Positions 54,208 through 63,412 of a stretch of DNA of 64,000 nucleotides are shown here, one piece after another. Position 1 is the stretch's first letter. Every line of letters begins with the position of its first letter. Source of the stretch: Ambrosia x helenae (lineage: Eukaryota; Streptophyta; Magnoliopsida; Asterales; Asteraceae); contig CM061224.1 of assembly GCA_030844895.1 (NCBI GenBank), forward strand, positions 70,688,567 to 70,752,566. The letters are read 5' to 3'. The position numbers and the translations under genes are program-made. The notes below the pieces were generated by a model. The model ran no database searches. It was not told the DNA's origin and saw nothing but the letters and a program-made list of their open reading frames with translations.

Positions 54208-56368
54208 GTGGTACAGGGGGACCCTCTGGGCTGCATAGCTGGTTCAGGTCTATGCTTGTTTGCCCAGGGAATCGGGTAGGCATTTGTTGTGAAGGGGGTG
54301 TTTTTGGGAGATCCTCATGTTGTACAGAGGATGCCACTCTAGGGGTTTTAGGGATTGAGTGGGCTTTAACCTGTGCAGGGGTGACTGGCTTCTTGAGCCT
54401 GGATACCCCTGAAACAGGACCTTCAGAAAGTGCCGTCAATTCAGTAGTTTGTGTTTTTGAAACATCATCCAAATTAATGGAATCATCTGAATCCCTGATG
54501 TTGCCCTCAATGAGGACTGTCTCAGTTAAATCATGAGCTGAGCCCAACTCAGTTCTCTCATGAACCTCTTGTTCTTGGTTCTGAGGATTTCCTACTTCAG
54601 GCATTAAGCCTTCATCAGTAGTTGCCACATCTGAGGTCTTAGCTATGTTACTTCTATCCTCAGATCCACCACTGGGTGGTAACTGAGTAGTAGCAGCCTC
54701 AGATGCCCCAAGAGTCTCTAAAATTGGGCTTAAAGACTCTGGTCCACCCTCATCTCTTGGGATAGGGCTAGAGATGTCCACATCCATGTCTGATGTAGTG
54801 GTTATGTCCCCTGTTTGTTGTGGTTGTAGGGGACTGACATAATCAGATGGGACCTTCTCTTTTAGCCCAGAGAGAAGTTTGGCAATTTCTATTGCCTCTT
54901 GTTCAGAAATTTGTGGGGTTGGTTCAGTAGTTTGGGCAATAGGTGAAATTTGTTGTTCAGCAGTTTCAAAAGAAGAGTGTGTTTCAATAGTTTTTCTAAG
55001 TCTTTTTCTTTTGAATAAAATGGTTATGGGTGCTCTTGGTGGGGTTTGAGATGGATGAGACTGAGAGGGTGTTTCAGTCTCACCTATTTGAAGAGCAGAC
55101 TGCTCATGAGCATGTTCAGGCATCTCAACCTCCTGAACAGCTTTTCTTTTGGGTTGGTGGGTTTTTGTCTTTGTTGGCTTGGGCTTTTTGGCTTTTGGTG
55201 GTGTGAGTTTGGAAGATGTGGGCTTCAGGGGGACTTGTTGTTGTTCTCCCTGATCATCTTCTGGCCAGGCAGCCGGTTTGTTATGCCTTGAGTATGCTTG
55301 TGATGTTAAAGGATTTAAAGTTGAAATTTTTCCCACAAGCACCTCATTACCCAGTTCCCCTATTATGCATTGCATAATGAACCTTGGGTACAACAAAAAC
55401 TTTTTCTTGGTATTATTGTGATGTAACACCAACTCATTGAAAAATAGTTTTGATGCCCTGAATTTAGTTTCATTCACAATGGAATGAAATATTGGTTGAA
55501 AAGTGGAGGGCATCTGGTCATAAGACCCTGTTTTAGGACTCAAACACATAATAATATAATGAAACAAAAGCTTATATTTTGGTTCAAAATATTTTTTGAA
55601 GATTGTAGCATGGGAGAGAGTACCTTGATAACCACACTCAGTCATGGTTAGGTGAATATCAGGTTCAGCAGTTTTAGCTTCTTCAGTAGTTGCAGGTGCT
55701 GAAGTAGATGTTTGAGTTTGGCCTTCAGTATTTGTTGGATCAGAAGTTTGTGAAACTTCTGATGGTGTTGAAGTTGACTTAATGACTGTTTGAGGAGTCC
55801 ATGGTGTAGGATCCTCATCTTCAAACCTTTGATCACCATAATAAGTAGGTTTGGAAGGAGTAACAGTCTTTTCAGGTCCAAAGTGAAAGTTTTCAAGGTC
55901 AAAGAGTTCAGCAGGATGTGCTGGAATAAGAGTGTGTTTTGACTCATTGAACTTGACATTCAATGTTTCTTTTACTATCCTGGTGTGAGAATTAAAAACC
56001 TTGTAGACTTTTCTAGTTGAAGAGTAACCAAGAAAGTAACCTGAGTCAACTTTGGCAGCAAACTTTGAAATAGATTCCTTGATGTTCAAGATGAAACATT
56101 GACACCCAAAAGCCCTGAAAAAGGAGATAAGGGGCTTCATGCCATGAAGAACTTCATAGGCAGTCTTGGAATGTCTCTTGACCACAAGAACTCTATTTTG
56201 AACATAACATGATGTGTTAACTGCTTCTGCCCAAAAGTACAAGGGCAGTCCAGAATCAGCTAACATTGTTCTTGCTCCTTCTATCAATGTTCTGTTCTTT
56301 CTTTCTACTACACCATTTTGTTCAGGAGTTCTGGGAACACTGTATTGTCTAATAATCCCTTTAGACAA
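54161..56368 (-). CDS. copia C integrase end fused to post-pol type ORF
   Basis: 735 codons open. The start belongs to integrase: PEQNGVVERKNRTLIEGA with the catalytic Glu, FWAEAVNTSCYVQNRVLV and the C-terminal FGCQCFILN and DSGYFLGYSSTRKVYKVFN. After a Ser/Thr/Pro linker, where RT should begin, comes HATIFKKYFEPKYKLLFHYIIMC split by no stop. Then follow FRASKLFFNELVLHHNN and KKFLLYPRFIMQCI (about 55410-55365), matching the KKFLLYPRFLQMI block of the Sirevirus post-pol ORF at 42677. A Lys/Pro-rich basic part (KKPKPTKTKTHQPKRK) and a long acidic/Ser-rich tail follow. The joint is in frame. Function of the fused part is unknown. Confidence 0.82.
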   Translation of the reverse strand: MSKGIIRQYSVPRTPEQNGVVERKNRTLIEGARTMLADSGLPLYFWAEAVNTSCYVQNRVLVVKRHSKTAYEVLHGMKPLISFFRAFGCQCFILNIKESISKFAAKVDSGYFLGYSSTRKVYKVFNSHTRIVKETLNVKFNESKHTLIPAHPAELFDLENFHFGPEKTVTPSKPTYYGDQRFEDEDPTPWTPQTVIKSTSTPSEVSQTSDPTNTEGQTQTSTSAPATTEEAKTAEPDIHLTMTECGYQGTLSHATIFKKYFEPKYKLLFHYIIMCLSPKTGSYDQMPSTFQPIFHSIVNETKFRASKLFFNELVLHHNNTKKKFLLYPRFIMQCIIGELGNEVLVGKISTLNPLTSQAYSRHNKPAAWPEDDQGEQQQVPLKPTSSKLTPPKAKKPKPTKTKTHQPKRKAVQEVEMPEHAHEQSALQIGETETPSQSHPSQTPPRAPITILFKRKRLRKTIETHSSFETAEQQISPIAQTTEPTPQISEQEAIEIAKLLSGLKEKVPSDYVSPLQPQQTGDITTTSDMDVDISSPIPRDEGGPESLSPILETLGASEAATTQLPPSGGSEDRSNIAKTSDVATTDEGLMPEVGNPQNQEQEVHERTELGSAHDLTETVLIEGNIRDSDDSINLDDVSKTQTTELTALSEGPVSGVSRLKKPVTPAQVKAHSIPKTPRVASSVQHEDLPKTPPSQQMPTRFPGQTSIDLNQLCSPEGPPVPHDEYSHQKSLPNIHS

Positions 56369-57267
56369 ACAGAATTCATCCAGATTTTGTTCCTGAACTC
56401 TGTCCCATTGTCACTTCTAATGGTTTTGACAGATAGAGAATATTGTTTCTCTACTTGTAGAATGAAGAACTTGATGATTTCAGCAGCCTCATCCTTGGAG
56501 AATAAGAAGAATACCCATGTGAATCTTGAGTAGTCATCAATGATGACTAAGCAGTACTTCTTCTTACCAAGGCTCATAATCTTGACAGGTCCAAATAAGT
56601 CCATATGGAGTAGTTGAAGACATGCAGTTGTTTTTGATTCTTCAATAGACTTATAGGAGGACTTATGCTGTTTTCCCTTTAAACAGGATACACAGTGTTC
56701 TTGACACTGGTATACTTTCAAAGGTAGACCTCTGACCAAGCCCATTTTTGTGACTTTATTTATGGTTTTAAAGTTCACATGGCCAAGTCTCCTGTGCCAG
56801 AGATCTGTTTCTGAAGTTGATGCCCTTGAGAAGAAACAGGCAGTGTTGTTCAATACTTTGTCTTTCTCAATGTCCACTGCATAGACATTGCCACATCTTT
56901 TGGCAATCAGCAAAGTATGATCTTCAATGATCTTCTCTATCAACTTCTGGCCTTCTGGTGAGATGATCTTGCATGCTGTCTTTGTGAAAAAGGAAGAATA
57001 TCCTTTATCACACATTTGTGACACACTCAGCAAGTTGTATTCAAGGTTTTCCACCAGATTGACCTTGTCAAACTGTATTTTGCCAGAGGAGACATTTCCA
57101 TGTCCTAGCACATATCCCTTAGCATTGTTCCCAAAGGATACAGATCCTTCTCTTTGGCTGATAAAGTTGTTTATCAGGTATCTGCATCCAGTCATGTGCA
57201 TAGAGCCTCCACTATCAACATACCATATGCTGTTTAAGCCCCTGGAAACTCTCTGCACATAAAGCAA
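56308..57267 (-). pseudogene. copia C protease and integrase N-terminal part
   Basis: The frame begins in the +1 register after the Gag stop (LYVQRVSRGLNSIWYVDSG). It holds the protease motif WYVDSGGSMHMTG, then NLLSVSQMCDKGY, the GAG-pre-integrase finger LWHRRLGHVNF ... CVSCLKGKQHK, and the integrase core with LLHMDLFGP (Asp) and IRSDNGTEF (Asp). A one-base frameshift near 56385 separates it from the rest of integrase (previous entry). No ATG is needed if pol is made by frameshifting or splicing. Confidence 0.88.
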
Positions 57268-57268
57268 A

Positions 57269-59830
57269 TTAGTTAGATCTAGGAACCCAAGCCTGTTTGG
57301 CTTTGGGTTTGCTCTTGAGAACAGTTACAGTTTGTTCTTGACCAGGTTGAGAAATCCATGTCTTTTTGGCAATGGATTTTTCATTAAGAACCATGGTGGT
57401 GTCCTTGTCAGGACCACCATCAACCTTGGCCATCAGTAGTTGTACCATGTCCATTAGATTTTGTATCTCAGCTGATGATTCAGGTCTAACTACTGACAAA
57501 GAATTTTGAGAAAAAGATTTTGGTTGAGATTTTATCTTTTTCTGAGAAAAGGTGTTTTCAGGTTGTTGTTTCTTGGGTTTAAAGATTCTTTCATAATCAT
57601 TTCTGATTTGATTTCCCACAACCTGTTGTTTAAATTTTTGATTGAACTGAATTCCTTTTCTGTATCTACAAAATTCAGTTTTGTGGTTGAACAGACCACA
57701 AATTTCACACTCTTTTGCCTTTTGTTTTTGGTCTAAAGGCAAATTTCTGACATTAGTGTAAAGATTTTGCTCATCAGTAGTTTTCAGGATCTCAACTCCT
57801 GATGTAGATGAAACTACTGATGGCTCATTGTCAGATTTTGTTAACACTTCTGAAGTACTTTCTTTAAAAATGCCAGGATTTCTGTTTAGAAAGTTTTCAT
57901 GGAAAGATGTGCTGTCTTTCCCTTCAGAAGTTTCATTTGAAACAATTCTTCTCCCATCTTCAGTAGTTTTGGGAGAGAAATCTGTTGGTGTTTCAACATG
58001 ATGGTATCCTATGCCAAACTTAACATTTGAAGCACTTTGTTTGTTTAGCAATAATTGATACCCCTTACAAGATTCCACCCATTTTTCACATGTGATCCTG
58101 GTGTCAGCAAGCTCTTGTCTGACATCTCCCAGGTCATTTAGCATGATTTTAATTTGTGCTTGGGTTTCAATAGCTGAGTCAGTTAATTTAGAAACTTCTT
58201 TTGTTTTAGCACACAGTTTTCTTTCTAAATCACATTTTATCTGTGTGTATTTTCTTTCTAAATCATTGGCTTTACCTTGTAAGTGCACATTTGTCTCTCT
58301 TATGAGAGCAAAAGTTTCTTTGCAAGAATTTGAGCAAAGTTTTGTCAAAGATTCTTTTGATACCTGTGACAATGCAGATTTTGAAGTACAGCCTTCAAAT
58401 GCCATTAAGGCAAAGTTCTTTCTGCCATTGTCTGGTTCTCCCCAGTTGATGTCAAACACTTTGTTGTCTGCATCAGGATTGCACTCTGTGGTATCAAAAG
58501 GGAGACTGCTCCAGTCAACATACCCTGAGGTGAAAAGACTTTGTTGAGAGGGTTGTTGAGGCTGTGGAGGATGTTGAGCAGCTGGAAAGGGAGGGATTGA
58601 TTGTTGGCTCTGCATCTGTTGAGCAGGCACTTGAACATATTGTACTTGTGGCATGTATTGCTGTTGAGGAGCTTGTGCCTGTACAAAATGAGCACTCCCT
58701 TGAGTTCCATTATTCCTATTATAATTGGGGTTATAGTTATTTCCAGATTGTGATTGGTTAAAGCTAGAGCTTCTACACTCTCTAGCAAAGTGTCCCAACT
58801 TCTGACACTTGTGACATCTTAATTTAGATTTGTCAAAACCAATTTTTGTATTACTGGTCAATCCTGGAAATTTCCTTCCTGACCTTTTATAAAACTTGTT
58901 AGTTTTAATGCTTAGCATGGCCAGTTGGTGTAATATGTCCATTTCTTCTAAGTCATTACTGCTAAAATTTTTCAAATCATCCATGATAAAACATAGATTA
59001 TCAGCAGTTTGACTTTGGTCATTATTGTCATAACCTGGGAAAGATCTTTCTGATGAGATCCCAGTTGTTATGTCAATATTGTCATAAGATCCATAGGAAC
59101 AAGTTGGTGAATCTTGTCCCAAAAGTGCTGTACTACCTGGTAGGTAGTCATCAGCAGTTTTACCAGATGATTGTAATTTCTTCTTTTGATCAATTTCTCT
59201 CTCAAAAGTAAGTAATCTCCCATGGAGTTTTGTAAGAGTGAGGGAGCTAAAATCTGGTGAGGATCTTAAAACAATGGAGTATGTTTCCCATTTGTCTGGT
59301 AAAGACCTTAAAAATCTATGTAGCATAGACACTGTTGTATAGGTCTGACCATTTAACTTTAGCTCAGATATTAATGAAGAGAATCTTTCAAATTATTGAG
59401 TTAAAGTTTCCCCATTAATATGAGCAAATGTTTCATATTGTTGAGCTAAAATCTCTCTGGTGTTGGCAATCACCTCTTCAGTTCCTCCAAACTGTTCTTT
59501 AAGACAATCCCAGAGTTCTTTGGCACTTTCACAATGTAAAAGGCCAGAGTATATCTCATTTGGGAGAGCCATTGCCAACATAGAGAATGCTTTTGCATCT
59601 AGCTCAAGTTTTAGGAAATCATCATTTGTATATTCTTTAGGGTCCTTAGGGACCTTAACATTAGTTTCAAGATTAACATTTACTGGTTTGTGAGGACCAT
59701 ATATCACAGATCTCCAACAACCTGTGTTGGTTTGTGACAAGGTATGTGCCATTCTCTTTTGTCATATGTTGTACTCATTTCTCACAAGCATGGCAGGTTT
59801 AGTGGCAGAACCAGTATTATGTGGATCCAT
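57269..59830 (-). pseudogene. copia C Gag with two CCHC knuckles and two nonsense codons
   Basis: The ATG at 59830 (MDPHNTGSATKPAMLVRNEY) is followed by a TGA at 59762-59764 where Trp is expected (TGG to TGA). The capsid goes on with DDFLKLELDAKAFSMLAMAL, SAKELWDCLKEQFGGTEEV, then TAA at about 59393 (CAA to TAA fits) and MLHRFLRSLPDKWETY. Knuckle one, CHKCQKLGHFAREC, lies near 58800. A Gln-rich spacer, a coiled coil (58330-58080) and a second knuckle, CEICGLFNHKTEFC, near 57705 follow. The basic end KAKQAWVPRSN stops at 57269. Length of about 850 codons and the distant second knuckle repeat the layout of the Sirevirus Gag. Confidence 0.87.
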
Positions 59831-59976
59831 TTTAAAGAGTATAGATTTGTCAGATGACTCTTTTAAGTGATGGATGTGGATAAAAAGTGAACTTTTGATC
59901 TTTTTATTGAGTATCAATAAGAGCTTTGTGTCTGATTCTCAATTTGTTAGATTGATATGTGATCAGATAAACCAAT

Positions 59977-59988
59977 GCTCTGATACCA
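59977..59988 (-). other. copia C primer-binding site
   Basis: The minus strand reads TGGTATCAGAGC two bases after the 5' LTR, complementary to initiator tRNA-Met. A leader of about 150 nt leads to the Gag ATG at 59830. Confidence 0.93.
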
Positions 59989-59990
59989 AT

Positions 59991-60712
59991 TGTTGGATCA
60001 GTTTGCTCTTTTTGCTAAGTAAGAACTTGCTATCTTGACACTTAAGTGTTTAGCAAGCCCTTGTAAATCAGATTATAAGCATAGCGGAATGTATAAGTTA
60101 AAGCAACACTTTTTATACTAAGGAAGAGTTATTACTCCCCCTTGATGATTGAAACTAATAAATGACAAGTATTTATTATGAATCTAAGCAGTAAATGAGA
60201 ATTAGATACTTAGACAGATTCACAATAAATACTGAAATGGAATAGAACAGTTGAGAGTGTTGGAAGGATTTTTCTATTAAAATCAATGTCTAAAATAGAA
60301 GGTTGAAGCCTCCTATTTATAGACGTTTACATACATGTATCTTGCCCAAAAAGCAAGTACAGAAACATCAGAAACAAGTTGCACAAGTTGCAACATTGAA
60401 ACTAACAAATACAGCTAAAAGTAATAATAAACAATAAACTACTGATGCAAAAAGGCGGTGGAAAATATCTGATGCTAAGTGCTGATGAATGACAAACTAC
60501 TGATGAGTAGTTTGTCTTCAGTACTTCTGAAGTGAACTTGTCTGGTTTGAACTTCAGAACTTCTGATGAAGTTTCTTCTTCAGCACTTCTCTTATCTTCT
60601 CTTCAGCAGTTCTTTGTTTTCTTTTCAGTACTTCTATACTTAGCCAAAATGACAGAAGTGAATTAGACTAAGGTTTCCAAAAGTGGTTTCACCAATCCTC
60701 TTTGTCCTAACA
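59991..60712 (-). mobile_element. copia C 5' LTR
   Basis: 722 bp, same ends as 51714-52435. A minus-strand TATA candidate, CTATAAATAGGAGG, lies near 60320. Two substitutions against the partner imply very recent insertion. Confidence 0.95.
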
Positions 60713-60782
60713 GGAGCAAATACTAGTTATATTCCTATGGTTATAGACTAGATTATTTTTCTAATAACCTAATTCCCTATAA

Positions 60783-60798
60783 CCTGGCTCTGATACCA
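60783..60798 (-). other. gypsy B primer-binding site
   Basis: The minus strand reads TGGTATCAGAGCCAGG three bases after the 5' LTR. Initiator tRNA-Met priming is typical of plant chromoviruses, a hint of lineage for an element without pol. Confidence 0.88.
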
Positions 60799-61005
60799 AT
60801 CTGTAACATCCCAACCGATGGCGGAAACATCGCGGTGTCACGTATGAATGATTGTTCAGTAGCTCATGGTAATACATGTGTTTAAATAATCCTTTATTTC
60901 ATTAAAAAATTGAATTACATTAAAGTCTACATCAAATAACCAAACAAAGCTTAAAACTTCAAATATCTCCTCATGCTAGCTCTAGACTTCAAGCATCAGT
61001 ATTTC

Positions 61006-61482
61006 CTGTTGAGTTTGGAAAAAATGGGGGGGGGGGTCAACTAGAAGTTGGTGAGAATACATAAGCCATGTCACGCAATTAAGTTTGAGAATAAAAGTTT
61101 AGCAATTCATATGTCTATCGTAAGTTTAAGTCTACATGAATAAACATGAAGTATAGTATGCACAGAATCAAACCTCCGACAAGTTTAGGTCCATCCCGTC
61201 ATCCACGGTTCACCTTAATATCACGTTGGAACAATAACAATCACCCGCGCTCCCCATAAAAGATGGTCAACGAATCTAGGTGGGATTGTCAATCCAATAG
61301 ATCTATTATTGAGTATCGCCGACTTGGCCATAGCTAATGATTATGTATGTTGAAGTTTAAGTCTAACAGTTGTTGTCTATGTCATGAGGCATTAAAGTTT
61401 ACAACTAGACATGTATGTAGAATTGCTTAAGTATAACGTTGCAAGTATAAAGAATTGCATAAACATTGTTACGTAAACTCAC
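61006..61482 (-). other. intron-like GT...AG unit in gypsy B 5' LTR (477 nt)
   Basis: Same donor (GCTAAG/GTGAGTTTACG) and acceptor (AACTCAACAG/GAAATAC) as in the 3' LTR. In the 5' LTR these sites could actually act on the element's transcript if it starts upstream of 61482. Confidence 0.58.
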
Positions 61483-62299
61483 CTTAGCAAAGTATTAAGT
61501 CTCGAGAAAAAGAATAAGTGTAGCCCAAAGTTGCCAAGTATTACCCTATGTATAAGGTAACAAATAAGTCTAAGTCTTTCTAGTCTACAAGTATTTTCTA
61601 GGGTTTCGAATTGGGGATAAGTATTCGTTTGATTAGTAATTAAATTGTTTAATAAATAAAAGAATTTCGATAAATAAATAAACCAAAGTCTTTTTGTAAA
61701 CTTTAGATTAAAGTTGGTCACAATATAAAGTTTTAAGTATGAAAATAATTTTTATAAAATTATTTTCTTAAAAATAGAATATTTAATCTATTTATTTCAA
61801 TTTGTCAAAATATAACTTTAATATCTAAAACTATTAAAATTAAAGAATTTTTAAATTAAAATTTGTATTTCTGTTCTAAATGGACAGAAATAATTTATAT
61901 AAAATTTTGGTGCAAAAATATTGAAAAATGAATTTATTATGATTTATTTATGATTAAAAATAACAAAAATTGATTAAAAATATTAAATAAATGATTTTTT
62001 CAGAAATAAAACTCATTTCAAAAATGTTTAATGTTTTATAAACACAGAATAATTTTTGTGGAAATTTATATAATCGTTTTGATATTTTTATAGAATTTTA
62101 TAATTATAATGGAATAAACTTGAAATATTTATTATATATATTAAATAAATAAGTTTTGGAAAACTAAAAATTGTATGTTAAACTTTTCTATTAGAATAAC
62201 ATAAAATAATTTTTGTAGAATTTATAAAGGAGTTTTAGTATTTTAAAACCATTTTTAAAAAAATAATAGAGAATATATAAAAGTAAAGGTTTTTTTAAA

Positions 62300-62390
62300 A
62301 AAAAAGTTGCGTATGCCAAGTCTCGAACCGGGTCTGAGACCGGGTGAGGTTTTATCACAAGCCCAACCACCAACTGGGCTGGACCCTGAG
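62300..62390 (-). other. tRNA-like module 1 in gypsy B 5' LTR
   Basis: Copy of the module at 45652-45730, with B box GGTTCGAGAC and A-box-like CCCAGTTGGTGGTTGGG on the minus strand. The B box has one change compared with the other LTR; the T-run is kept. Confidence 0.6.
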
Positions 62391-62464
62391 AACGAATAAA
62401 CTTGGTTTGAAATTTCATAAATAGTTATACTGGACTGATTCATAATTCTTTTTTAAAGAAAAAG

Positions 62465-62555
62465 AAATGTCGCGCGTTGTAGGACTCGAACCCTGGCCAT
62501 CCGGCCGGTTCGTGTTTTAAGTGTAAGGGTCACACCAACTGATCTGTAGATCAGT
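62465..62555 (-). other. tRNA-like module 2 in gypsy B 5' LTR
   Basis: Copy of 45811-45895. B box GGTTCGAGTCC and the A-box-like ATCAGTTGGTGTGACC are unchanged. Confidence 0.62.
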
Positions 62556-63154
62556 TGGTGATGATTTATGTTCTGTATTATATATATACACAGGTCTGCA
62601 GATGTGTTCTTCCCCAATTCATATACATCGAACCCTAGGTTTAACAATAATCAGATTTAACAAACAATAACCCGATTAAACATAGGGTTATTGTTTGTAG
62701 AGGGCTGATGAACAAAACCTAACAAAAAAATTGAAACTTACAAATCATTTATCGTGAATACGAGCGGTCAACCAGAAAAGTCAAACGCGAATAATTTGAA
62801 GCTTGAAAGGTGTTTTTTATCAGAAATTGAAGATGAGGATAGTGATATCGGCGAGTTCAGAGTGTAATGAAGGGTTCAATTTATAGTTTGGGGTTCGGTG
62901 TTCCAAAATAGTAATGGTTGACCCGTTTATTACAATGATGCGCTAATTGGACACAAATTGGGAATGTTTTGATGTTAATTGGTCGTGTTATGGACGCGAA
63001 TAAGTCAGACGCGTCAATATCAGTTTACCATATTTGAATTGTAACACGAATTGATGAGAATTATGGTTGATTGTCTTTGCAGTTGACTTTCTAAGTCAAC
63101 TGCTAGGTTCTAAGCATGATATAAAAATAAAACGCGTGGAAGGTTTGACAGATA

Positions 63155-63250
63155 TGTGTAGATCAACTGGTTGGCTGTTTGTATGTGTAGGTTAACCCGG
63201 CCTAGGGCACGGGTCGAATCCCGGCCCAGGCAAATGTTTTTTTTGACAAT
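63155..63250 (+). other. tRNA-like module 3 in gypsy B 5' LTR
   Basis: Copy of 46500-46590. The A-box-like ATCAACTGGTTGG is kept. One base is lost in the B box (GGGTCGAATCCC), so this copy may be inactive. The T-run is kept. Confidence 0.62.
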
Positions 63251-63412
63251 TATTTCGCATATATATATATATAATATGACCTTATAGTATGATACTAGGG
63301 GTCGAAATGTGTCACGAAACATTTTTAAAGGACACGATTTTTATAAAAATTCGGCGTTTTATTAAGAAATTTCGTAACGTACACAGTATTTAATGCGAAA
63401 TGTCACAATGAT

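Larger units (their letters stand above)
51714..60712 (-). mobile_element. copia C: young Sirevirus-like element lacking RT/RNase H, TSD GGAGC
   Basis: An element of 8999 bp lies between exact GGAGC copies (51709-51713 and 60713-60717). Its two 722-bp LTRs (51714-52435 and 59991-60712) differ, by my reading, at only two positions. Minus-strand order: primer site, Gag with two knuckles, protease, integrase, then a huge ORF reaching the polypurine tract. No YVDD, no RNase H motif and no spacer for them exists: integrase is followed directly by the post-pol type ORF. It must have been copied with RT supplied by a relative. Confidence 0.93.
44148..63407 (-). mobile_element. gypsy B: non-autonomous, gag-only LTR element, TSD ATGAT
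   Basis: A 19.3-kb element including nested insertions lies between ATGAT copies at 44143-44147 and 63408-63412. LTRs of 2607 bp (44148-46754) and 2606 bp (60802-63407) flank an interior that is only about 2.4 kb once the solo LTR (48571-51173) and copia C (51714-60712) are removed. The primer site beside the right LTR and the polypurine tract beside the left LTR show minus orientation. It codes for Gag only; no protease, RT or integrase is found. Large LTRs with a gag-only interior resemble LARD-type parasites. LTR differences are few, so it is fairly young. Confidence 0.9.
60802..63407 (-). mobile_element. gypsy B 5' LTR (2606 bp)
   Basis: Partner of 44148-46754. It has scattered single-base changes (for example CACCCC to CATCCC at its end, ATACATATG to ATACATGTG), and the G-run is 10 instead of 14. 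It carries the intron-like unit at 61006-61482 and the three tRNA-like modules near 62310, 62468 and 63160. Confidence 0.93.

Noticed and set aside
44148..63407. A single huge 14-kb gypsy interior with gag, integrase and other genes
   Set aside because: The copia-type protease, integrase and Gag belong to copia C, which has its own LTRs and GGAGC duplication inside gypsy B.
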